This document shows, piece by piece, positions 1-5,290 of a stretch of 5,290 bases of DNA. The notes beneath the pieces were generated by a model that did not search any database, was not told the origin of the DNA, and saw nothing but the letters and a program-made list of their open reading frames with translations. The position numbers and the translations under genes are program-made. The DNA is from an uncultured Paracoccaceae bacterium (GTDB lineage: Bacteria > Pseudomonadota > Alphaproteobacteria > Rhodobacterales > Rhodobacteraceae), in the NCBI GenBank assembly GCA_937900975.1, contig CALCPC010000439.1:1-5290 (forward strand), given 5' to 3'. Every line of letters begins with the position of its first letter. The first letter of the stretch is position 1.

Positions 1-1316
1 CAGTCTGTGCCGGCAAGCGGAACGCCGGCCATCGCCGCGGCCTCCACCGTCAATGCGCACAGATCCTCAGGCTCTAGGTTGTTCACATGATTATGGCCGC
101 AGGCGCGGGCCAGCGTCTGGCATTCCAGCGTCAGGACCTTGAGGTAGTTGCTGCGCCGCCGGCCGGCGGCAACGGGATCGAGTCGCGCCATCAATGCGGG
201 ATCCTGGGTTGAGATCCCCGCGGGGTCGCGCCCCTCATGCCAATCGTCATAGGCGCCCGCAGTGGTTCCGAGCGCCTGATACTCCGCCTCCCATTTCGGA
301 TCGTTGTCGCCAAGCGCCACCAGCGCCGCCGTGCCAATCGACACCGCATCGGCGCCCAGCGCCAAGGCTTTGGCCACATCCGCCCCGGTCCGGATCCCGC
401 CCGAGACGACAAGTTGCACTTTGCGATGCATGCCGAGGTCCTGCAGCGCCTTCACCGCAGGGCGGATACAGGCGAGCGTCGGCAGGCCGACGTTTTCGAT
501 AAACACATCCTGCGTGGCCGCCGTGCCGCCCTGCATCCCGTCCAGCACGACCACATCGGCGCCGGCCTTGACGGCCAACGCCGTGTCGAAATAGGGCCGC
601 GCACCGCCGACCTTGATATAGATCGGCACTTTCCAGCCGGTGATTTCCCGCAATTCCAGGATCTTGATTTCCAGATCGTCGGGCCCCGTCCAGTCGGGGT
701 GGCGACAGGCGGAGCGTTGGTCGACCCCCTCGGGCAGATCGCGCATTGCGGCCACGCGCGCGTCGATCTTTTGGCCAAGCAGCATACCGCCGCCGCCGGG
801 TTTCGCACCTTGTCCGACCACAACTTCAATCGCATCGGCGCGGCGCAGATCGTCGGGGTTCATGCCATAGCGCGAGGGCTGGTATCGGTAGACCAGCGTT
901 TGCGAATGGCCGCGCTCTTCCTCTGGCATGCCGCCATCGCCGGTGGTGGTCGACGTGCCAGAGGCGGTCGCGCCGCGTCCCAGGGCCTCCTTCGCCGGGC
1001 CGGACAGAGAGCCAAAGCTCATGCCCGCGATGGTGATCGGGATGGCCAGCTCAATCGGGTTTTCAGCAAAGCGAGTGCCGAGCGTGACGCCAGTGCCGCA
1101 GCTTTCGCGGTAGCCTTCCAGGGGATAGCGCGACATGGAGGCGCCGAGGAACAGGAGGTCGTCGAAATGCGGCAGCCGCCGTTTCGCGCCGCCACCGCGG
1201 ATGTCGTAGATACCGGTCGCGGCGGCGCGGCGGATCTCGGCATTCACGGCGTTTGAAAACGTCCAGCTTTGCCGGGGTTCGGTGCGCGGGGGGCCGCCTT
1301 CGGGCGTGTCTTTCAT
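1..1316 (-). CDS. glxD: GlxD/MgsC-like glutamate synthase FMN-domain subunit (3' end cut by window)
   Basis: I translated 438 codons by hand from the ATG at 1316 to the left edge; no stop is reached and the last bases are TG of a further codon. The protein is the FMN/catalytic domain of glutamate synthase as a stand-alone subunit. Visible marks are GMSFGSLSGPAKEALGRGA (98-116), TSTTTGDGG (121-129), the glutamate-synthase signature GQGAKPGGGGMLLG (168-181), IKVGGARPYFD (234-244), DGMQGGTAATQ (259-269) and the FMN-phosphate loop SGGIRTGADVAKALALGADAV (305-325). The C-terminal VPLAGTD looks close to the family's end, so few residues are probably missing. It would receive ammonia or an amine nitrogen and reductively transfer it to a 2-oxo acid. 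The gene starts 7 bases after the glxC stop, with GAGG at 1322-1325 as ribosome site. The closest alternative is MgsC of N-methylglutamate synthase, which sequence alone does not separate from GlxD. The 3Fe-4S cysteine pattern of GltB appears degraded. Confidence 0.9.
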   Translation of the reverse strand, partial: MKDTPEGGPPRTEPRQSWTFSNAVNAEIRRAAATGIYDIRGGGAKRRLPHFDDLLFLGASMSRYPLEGYRESCGTGVTLGTRFAENPIELAIPITIAGMSFGSLSGPAKEALGRGATASGTSTTTGDGGMPEEERGHSQTLVYRYQPSRYGMNPDDLRRADAIEVVVGQGAKPGGGGMLLGQKIDARVAAMRDLPEGVDQRSACRHPDWTGPDDLEIKILELREITGWKVPIYIKVGGARPYFDTALAVKAGADVVVLDGMQGGTAATQDVFIENVGLPTLACIRPAVKALQDLGMHRKVQLVVSGGIRTGADVAKALALGADAVSIGTAALVALGDNDPKWEAEYQALGTTAGAYDDWHEGRDPAGISTQDPALMARLDPVAAGRRRSNYLKVLTLECQTLARACGHNHVNNLEPEDLCALTVEAAAMAGVPLAGTD

Positions 1317-1323
1317 CAAAACC

Positions 1324-2007
1324 TCAATAGGCGTCGGCGTTGTCGATGTCGAAGGTATAGAGTTTCCGGGCCGAGCCATAGCGGCGAAACTCATCGGGGC
1401 GGGCATCGGCGCCGGCCTTCTCCAGAAGATCGGAGAGAAGGCTGAAATGTTCGGCGCGCATTTCTTTCTCGATACAGTCCGCGCCCAGCGATTTGACCGC
1501 GCCGCGCACGAAGATCTGCGCCTCATACAAGCTGTCGCCCAGCGCATCGCCCGCGTCGCCTAGGACGACCAGATTGCCCTTTTGCGCCATGAAGGCCGAC
1601 ATGTGGCCGATATCCTGATGCACGACGATGTCGATCCCCTTCATGGATATGCCGCAGCGCGACGACGCCTTGCCCTTTACCACCAGCAGCCCACCGCGCC
1701 CGGTGGCACCGGCGTATTGGCTGGCATCGCCCTCGATGACCACGGTGCCCGACATCATATTCTCGGCAACCCCCGGCCCGGCATTGCCCTCGACAATCAC
1801 GGTCGCCTGTTTGTTCATGCCCGCGCAATAATAGCCCGTCGACCCCCGCACCGTCACCGTGATCGGCGCGTCCAGCCCGACGGCCAGCGCGTGGCTCCCC
1901 TTCGGATTGAGCACTTCCCAAGCGGTTTGGTTGGTGTCGGGCGGTTGTGACTGCAAGGTTTTGTTAAGATCGCGAAGGCTTTCCTGGCTCAGATCGATGG
2001 TCTGCAT
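1324..2007 (-). CDS. glxC: GlxC/MgsB-like GXGXG-domain subunit of split glutamate synthase
   Basis: This 227-residue protein matches the GXGXG beta-helix domain found at the C-terminus of GltB. Glycine-spaced repeats run from about residue 65 to 170, for example VIVEGNAGPGVAENMMSG (70-87), VVIEGDASQYAGATGRGG (89-106), DIGHMSAFMAQKGNLVVLGD (132-151) and AQIFVRGAV (163-171). In GltB this domain is structural and supports the tunnel between the amidotransferase and FMN sites; here it probably bridges GlxB and GlxD in a complex. I chose the ATG at 2007 because it overlaps the glxB stop as TGATG and has GGGAG at 2013-2017, 5 bases upstream. An in-frame TTG at 2019 exists but would overlap that ribosome site. 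MgsB of N-methylglutamate synthase is the main alternative name. No signal peptide or membrane segment is seen. Confidence 0.9.
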   Translation of the reverse strand: MQTIDLSQESLRDLNKTLQSQPPDTNQTAWEVLNPKGSHALAVGLDAPITVTVRGSTGYYCAGMNKQATVIVEGNAGPGVAENMMSGTVVIEGDASQYAGATGRGGLLVVKGKASSRCGISMKGIDIVVHQDIGHMSAFMAQKGNLVVLGDAGDALGDSLYEAQIFVRGAVKSLGADCIEKEMRAEHFSLLSDLLEKAGADARPDEFRRYGSARKLYTFDIDNADAY

Positions 2008-2897
2008 CACCGCTCCCAAAAATAGACGGTCGCGGGCTCAGGCTCCCAAATCCGCGCGGTGTCGATGCCTGGCAGGCCAACGAACGCGCGGTATTCAGAC
2101 CCGAAGGCCACGTATTGCTCGGTTTCGGCCAGAACGGCGGGTTTGCACGCAATCGGATCGCGGAGCACGCCGAAACCGTCCTTGGTGCCGACGACAAAGG
2201 TGTAAAACCCATCAAGATCGTCGAGCCCTGCCTCAAGTGCCGCGCCCAGATTGGCGCCCGCCTGCATCTTGTGGGTAAGATAGGCGGCGGCGACTTCGCT
2301 GTCGTTCTCGGTCTCGAACGTGATCCCATCGCGGGCAAGCGTGCGGCGCAAATTGTTGTGGTTGGACAAGGATCCATTGTGGACCAGGCACTGATCGGCA
2401 CCGGTCGAAAAGGGATGCGCGCCATTTGTGGTCACGGCCGATTCTGTGGCCAGGCGCGTGTGACCGACCCCGTGCGTGCCCGCCATCTCGCCAATGCCAA
2501 AGCGCGCGACCACGTCGCGGGGCAGCCCGACCTCCTTGAAGATTTCAATGGCCTCGCCCTGGCTCATCAGCGTCAGGCTGGGAAACCCGCCGGCAAGCAG
2601 TTCACGCAGCCGGTCTAGGCAGGGCGTCTCGAAACTGAAAATCGCGTGGGTGTCCTTGCGGGTAAAATCACAGGGATGCCCCTCTGCCGTCAGCGCCGCC
2701 TTTAGGGCGTCGAAATCCGTTTCGGGCGCCGTCGATTGCAGTGTCACCTTCAGCCCCGGCTCGGCGCTGCCGTAAACGGCGATGCCCGCGCTGTCGGGGC
2801 CGCGGTCGCTCATCGTCACCAGCATATCGGCAAGCATCGCGCCAAGCCGCGGCTCCAACGCCTGATCCTTTAGGAACAATCCGACGATCCCACACAT
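2007..2897 (-). CDS. glxB: GlxB/MgsA-like class II glutamine amidotransferase subunit
   Basis: This 296-residue protein is an N-terminal-nucleophile (Ntn) glutamine amidotransferase. It begins MCGIVGLF, so removal of Met would expose the catalytic Cys2. Other family marks are MSDRGPDSAG (29-38), GHTRLATESA (145-154), the oxyanion-hole segment VHNGSLSNHNNLR (172-184), NDSE (198-201) and LRDPIACKP (245-253). It hydrolyses glutamine (or possibly a gamma-glutamyl amide) to glutamate and passes the nitrogen to GlxD. The reading frame stays open to a GTG at 2927, but the ATG at 2897 must be the start because Cys must be residue 2, and a good ribosome site (2906-2914) lies 8 bases upstream inside the longer frame. 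It lies 80 bases after the xre gene and overlaps glxC by one base. Its length fits GlxB and MgsA equally well; both are stand-alone homologues of the GltB amidotransferase domain. Confidence 0.92.
   Translation of the reverse strand: MCGIVGLFLKDQALEPRLGAMLADMLVTMSDRGPDSAGIAVYGSAEPGLKVTLQSTAPETDFDALKAALTAEGHPCDFTRKDTHAIFSFETPCLDRLRELLAGGFPSLTLMSQGEAIEIFKEVGLPRDVVARFGIGEMAGTHGVGHTRLATESAVTTNGAHPFSTGADQCLVHNGSLSNHNNLRRTLARDGITFETENDSEVAAAYLTHKMQAGANLGAALEAGLDDLDGFYTFVVGTKDGFGVLRDPIACKPAVLAETEQYVAFGSEYRAFVGLPGIDTARIWEPEPATVYFWER
2013..2017 (-). promoter_or_regulatory. Ribosome binding site of glxC inside the glxB 3' end
   Basis: Minus-strand GGGAG lies in the last codons of glxB, 5 bases before the glxC ATG at 2007. 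With the TGATG stop/start overlap this points to translational coupling, and so to matched amounts of the GlxB and GlxC subunits. Confidence 0.65.
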
Positions 2898-2905
2898 CCG
2901 CCGCG

Positions 2906-2914
2906 CCTTCCCTT
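2906..2914 (-). promoter_or_regulatory. Ribosome binding site deciding the glxB start
   Basis: Minus-strand AAGGGAAGG ends 8 bases before the ATG at 2897. It lies inside the longer frame that opens with GTG at 2927, so it supports the short form whose second residue is the catalytic cysteine. Confidence 0.75.
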
Positions 2915-2929
2915 TTTTCCCTGCCACTA

Positions 2930-2953
2930 TTTCTACAGGAAAGAAACTTTCTT
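2930..2953. promoter_or_regulatory. Candidate operator: two TTTC/GAAA dyads before glxB
   Basis: In the 80-base xre-glxB gap, which is AT-rich in a GC-rich window, the plus strand reads TTTC-N5-GAAA at 2930-2942 and a perfect 13-base palindrome, AAGAAA-C-TTTCTT, at 2941-2953. The two centres (2936 and 2947) are 11 bases apart, about one helical turn, as expected for a pair of regulator dimers on one DNA face. A weak minus-strand -10-like TAGAAA lies at 2930-2935, but its matching -35 is poor, so no promoter is called. The adjacent XRE-cupin protein is the natural candidate ligand. This is inference from position and symmetry only. Confidence 0.4.
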
Positions 2954-2977
2954 ACCAGTGATAATTTTTACCCCGGC

Positions 2978-3601
2978 TTATTGCAGATAACAGATGATCG
3001 ACAGAAAGCGCGCGGGCAGGGCGATCAACTCATCCGGGCCGTGGGGCGCGTCGGCGTCGAACATCAGGCTGTCGCCGGGGCGGAGGTGGTGACGGCTTTC
3101 ACCGTGGCGGTAAAGCACCTCGCCTTCAAGCATATAGAGGATTTCGATGCCCTCGTGCTGGAAGGTCGGGAAGATGTCGGATGCGGTGGTCAGCGTGATC
3201 AGATAGGGCTCCATCATCACACCGCTGGCGTTCGAGCCGAGATGGCCGAGCAGGTTGTATTGATGCCCCGCGCGGGTGCCGGCGCGCTCGATCTCCACGG
3301 CTTCGCCGGATTTGACGTGGACGGCCTCTCGGTTTTCCTCATAGCGCCGAAAAAACGCGGTCAGCGGCACGCTGAGTGCATTGGCCAGGGTCTGAAGCGT
3401 GGTCAGCGAGGCAGAGGTGTTGCCGTTCTCGATCTTCGACAGCATCCCCATCGACAGCCCGGTGCGGTTGGCAAGCTCGGCCACGGTCATCGCCTGCTGA
3501 TGGCGAAAGGCGCGCACCTCCCGCCCGATGGCAAGCTCCAGGTTCTTTTCCGCCTGCTCGCGAAGCTTGTGGGGATCCTGACTGAGGGCCGCGCGCCGCA
3601 T
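2978..3601 (-). CDS. XRE-family HTH regulator with C-terminal cupin sensor domain
   Basis: The product is a 207-residue DNA-binding regulator. An XRE/Cro-type helix-turn-helix spans about residues 25-83, with MTVAELANRTGLSMGMLSKI (38-57) followed by ENG and TLQTLANALSVPLTAFF (69-85). A cupin barrel fills about 128-205, with FQHEGIEILYMLEGEVLYRHG (147-167), LRPGDSLMFDADAPHG (173-188) and the potential metal ligands His149, Glu153 and His187. This architecture is that of PuuR and SutR-like regulators, in which the cupin is thought to bind a small effector. Its position directly before glxBCD suggests it controls that operon in response to an amine, amino acid or nitrogen-status metabolite; this is inference. 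It starts 22 bases after the P450 stop, with only a weak AGGG at 3611-3614, so it is probably co-transcribed with the P450. The effector cannot be read from the sequence. Confidence 0.9.
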   Translation of the reverse strand: MRRAALSQDPHKLREQAEKNLELAIGREVRAFRHQQAMTVAELANRTGLSMGMLSKIENGNTSASLTTLQTLANALSVPLTAFFRRYEENREAVHVKSGEAVEIERAGTRAGHQYNLLGHLGSNASGVMMEPYLITLTTASDIFPTFQHEGIEILYMLEGEVLYRHGESRHHLRPGDSLMFDADAPHGPDELIALPARFLSIICYLQ

Positions 3602-3623
3602 GTCCTGGTGCCCTAGCCCCGCG

Positions 3624-4838
3624 TCATCGTTCGCGCGCCGTAAAGGCGAGCGGTAGGCTGACCGGCCCGGTGTTGCCGCTGTCGGGCAGGTACTGCGCCG
3701 GACCGCCGGCGCGAATGTCCGTCAGCCGCTGCGATAAAAGCCGATAAGCCACGGCCATGTCGTTGCGGGCCACAATCTGGCCGAGGCAGACATGGATGCC
3801 GCCGCCGAACCCGTAGTTTCGCTTTCGCTCCACGGTGATGTCGAAGGGCGCATCGGCGAAGGTTTCGGGATCTGTGCCGGCGCTTTCGGAAAAGAGATGC
3901 AGCGTCGTGCCCTTGGCGATGGCGAGCCCCTGAAACTCAAAATCCTCAATCGCCTCCCGCGTGACCCAGGTGATGGTGGGGCGCATCCGCATACATTCGT
4001 TCGAGGCGGCCATGTCGAGGCTGGGATCCGCGGCCAGCGCCTCCCATTGCGCGGGGTGGTCGAGGAACATCGACAGGCCAAGACCCAGCTGGTTGCGTGT
4101 GGTGTCGACGCCCGCAAAAACCAGCATGACGCCCATGTTCAGCAGCTCTTCATGGCTGAGGCGGTCACCATCGTCGGAGGCATTGACCATGATCGACAGG
4201 ATGTCCGTGCCGGGCTTGGCCTGGCGCGCGGCCAACACCTCCTCGACCAGCGCGTACATCTCTTCCGTGGCGGCCTCGATGGTGGCCAGACGCTCTTTGT
4301 AGGTTACACCCAGCGCAAGTCCCATATCGGCGGCGAGGCGCAGGATCCTGCCGCCCATCTCCTCAGGCAGGCCCAGCAGCAGCGTCAAAACCCGGCCGGA
4401 ATAGGGATCTGCGAAATCGCTCATGAAATCGCAGGTGCCCCGGTCGATGAAGGCATCGATAAGCGCATGGGTAATACGCTCAAAATCCGGCATCAGGGTG
4501 CGCACGGTTTTGGGACTGAAGGCGGGGTTCACAAAGCGGCGCAGCCGGCGATGATCCATCCCCTCGGTCACCAGAATCGTGTTGCGCCACCAGTCGGCAA
4601 AGTGGCCCGCCCCGACGCCATTGTGGTCCGGCCAGGCATGGCTGCCCTGACGCAGGCTTTTGTGGATCAAAAGCTGGCCCATCTCCTCATACCGCAAGAT
4701 GGCCAGGCCATAGGGCGTGCGGGCATACCAACTGGCTGCCCGCGCGGCCCGCACGGCCGGCGCCCGCACCGAGGTTTCGGGGTTCGCGATATCGAGAAAG
4801 GGCGCCGCCTCCAGGGGCAGCGTCTCTTGGCTAAGCAT
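3624..4838 (-). CDS. Cytochrome P450 monooxygenase (soluble bacterial type)
   Basis: This complete 404-residue P450 has every hallmark in order: the C-helix region EGMDHRRLRRFVNPAFSP (92-109), the oxygen-activating I-helix MLVFAGVDTTRNQLG (238-252) with Asp245-Thr246, the K-helix ExxR as ECMR (281-284), and the heme loop FGGGIHVCLG (344-353) with Cys351 as axial thiolate. There is no N-terminal membrane anchor, so it should be cytosolic and depend on a ferredoxin/reductase pair, neither of which is in the window. The substrate is unknown; the family catalyses hydroxylation or heteroatom dealkylation. The ATG at 4838 is chosen because a strong AAGGAAGGAG lies 6 bases upstream. A frame extension to 4928 would add 30 low-complexity residues and overlap the upstream gene. 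It sits 77 bases after the glutamine-synthetase-like gene and 22 before the XRE gene, on the same strand, so a shared transcript is likely. Its insertion in a nitrogen-transfer locus is unusual. Confidence 0.93.
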   Translation of the reverse strand: MLSQETLPLEAAPFLDIANPETSVRAPAVRAARAASWYARTPYGLAILRYEEMGQLLIHKSLRQGSHAWPDHNGVGAGHFADWWRNTILVTEGMDHRRLRRFVNPAFSPKTVRTLMPDFERITHALIDAFIDRGTCDFMSDFADPYSGRVLTLLLGLPEEMGGRILRLAADMGLALGVTYKERLATIEAATEEMYALVEEVLAARQAKPGTDILSIMVNASDDGDRLSHEELLNMGVMLVFAGVDTTRNQLGLGLSMFLDHPAQWEALAADPSLDMAASNECMRMRPTITWVTREAIEDFEFQGLAIAKGTTLHLFSESAGTDPETFADAPFDITVERKRNYGFGGGIHVCLGQIVARNDMAVAYRLLSQRLTDIRAGGPAQYLPDSGNTGPVSLPLAFTARER

Positions 4839-4844
4839 GGACCG

Positions 4845-4854
4845 CTCCTTCCTT
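4845..4854 (-). promoter_or_regulatory. Ribosome binding site deciding the P450 start
   Basis: Minus-strand AAGGAAGGAG ends 6 bases before the ATG at 4838. It is the strongest Shine-Dalgarno match in the window. It fixes the P450 start 30 codons inside the longest open frame and suggests strong translation of the P450. Confidence 0.8.
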
Positions 4855-4915
4855 TGGGGCCTCGGCGCCCGGCTTTGGTGGGGCACCGTCCCGGTGGGGG
4901 CGATGCGGATCGCCG

Positions 4916-5290
4916 TTAGGGCAGACACTCCATATACATCTCATTGTCCCATTCGGTCACGGTGGACATGAAGCGCGCGAACTCGTCGCGTTTGTATTCG
5001 TCGTAAAGGCGGTACATTTCGCCGGGAAGGCCCTTTTTGACGACCGCGCTGCCCGCCAGATGGTCCAAAGCCTCGCCCAGCGACATCGGCAGTTTGCGCA
5101 CCTTCTTGCCCTCGGCCATCGCCTCATAGATGTTGCGTTCTTCCGGCGCGCCGGGGTCGAGATTGTTGTCGAGCCCGTCATCCATCGCGGCCAAATGCGT
5201 CGCGGCCATCAGGTAGGGGTTCACCATGGAATCGACGGACCGATATTCTAACCGTCCGGGCGCCGAAACGCGCAGCCCCGTTGTCCGGTT
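4916..5290 (-). CDS. glnT: Glutamine synthetase family ligase, GlnT/type III-like, C-terminal fragment (5' end outside window)
   Basis: The last 124 codons are present, open from the right edge to the TAA at 4916. The fragment contains the end of the GS catalytic domain: NRTTGLRVSAPGRLEYRSVD (fragment residues 1-20), which by eye aligns with the E. coli GlnA segment carrying Arg339, Arg344, the metal ligand Glu357 and Arg359, followed by NPYLMAATHLAAMDDGL (24-40). The C-terminus TEWDNEMYMECLP resembles the end of type III/GlnT and gamma-glutamylmethylamide synthetase (GmaS) proteins. These enzymes use ATP to join glutamate to ammonia or to an amine. Being first of the visible genes and next to glxBCD, it could make glutamine or a gamma-glutamyl amide for the downstream complex. 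Full-length relatives have about 430-450 residues, so roughly 300 are missing here. The choice between GlnT and GmaS, and hence the amine used, cannot be made from this fragment. Confidence 0.85.
   Translation of the reverse strand, partial: NRTTGLRVSAPGRLEYRSVDSMVNPYLMAATHLAAMDDGLDNNLDPGAPEERNIYEAMAEGKKVRKLPMSLGEALDHLAGSAVVKKGLPGEMYRLYDEYKRDEFARFMSTVTEWDNEMYMECLP

Noticed and set aside
237..1256. Long plus-strand open frame of 339 codons
   Set aside because: It lies antisense to glxD, which has clear FMN-domain motifs in the opposite strand; the translated product is Arg/Ala/His-rich with no recognisable domain, as expected for a shadow in GC-rich DNA.
2961..2993. Possible sigma-70 promoter (minus-strand TAAAAA at 2965-2970 with CTGTTA at 2988-2993)
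   Set aside because: Each element matches consensus only partly and the -35 lies inside the xre coding region; the evidence is too weak to call.
2741..3616. Plus-strand open frame of 291 codons opposite the regulator and the glxB 5' end
   Set aside because: It spans two real minus-strand genes and the regulatory gap, and its product is low-complexity with no recognisable motif.
4884..4896. Hairpin CACCG-TCC-CGGTG between the GlnT-like gene and the P450 gene, as a possible terminator
   Set aside because: The stem is only 5 base pairs and no run of T follows on the transcribed strand, so it does not look like an intrinsic terminator; such short hairpins are common by chance in GC-rich DNA.
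3792..4919. Plus-strand open frame of 375 codons opposite the P450
   Set aside because: The minus-strand P450 has all family motifs across this span; the plus-strand product shows no domain and is a compositional shadow.
4839..4928. N-terminal extension of the P450 by 30 codons
   Set aside because: It would overlap the GlnT-like gene's stop, adds Arg/Pro-rich residues atypical of P450s, and ignores the strong ribosome site before the ATG at 4838.

Overview
The window is GC-rich and densely coded, and every real gene lies on the minus strand, so it is transcribed from right to left. Codon use, gene content and short gaps suggest an alphaproteobacterium, most likely of the Rhodobacteraceae/Rhizobiales type. 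That placement comes from gene families and composition, not from a marker gene.

In transcription order the window holds six genes. The first is the C-terminal 124 residues of a glutamine-synthetase-family ligase, GlnT/type III-like (4916-5290, cut by the right edge). Next come a complete soluble cytochrome P450 of 404 aa (3624-4838) and an XRE helix-turn-helix regulator with a C-terminal cupin domain, 207 aa (2978-3601). The last three are the separate pieces of a glutamate-synthase-like enzyme: GlxB, a class II glutamine amidotransferase (2007-2897); GlxC, a GXGXG beta-helix subunit (1324-2007); and GlxD, the FMN/glutamate synthase catalytic subunit (1-1316, cut at the left edge probably only a few residues before its end). 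No RNA gene, mobile element, CRISPR array or convincing intrinsic terminator was seen. No stretch without a gene exceeds 80 bases.

The amidotransferase, GXGXG and FMN subunits are the domains that ordinary GltB carries on one chain. Here they are three translationally coupled genes (TGATG overlap between glxB and glxC; 7 bases between glxC and glxD). Together they could move amide nitrogen from glutamine, or amine nitrogen from a gamma-glutamyl or methylamine donor, onto 2-oxoglutarate or a related acceptor. An upstream GlnT-type ligase fits a gamma-glutamyl-amide or nitrogen-assimilation route. The XRE-cupin protein is the likely local regulator, and the 80-base AT-rich gap before glxB holds two TTTC/GAAA dyads that could be its operator.

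The unexpected member is the P450 between the ligase and the regulator. It suggests that the locus may handle an organic amine that is oxidised as well as glutamylated, rather than serving plain ammonia assimilation. This is a hypothesis from gene order and family knowledge, not something the sequence proves.
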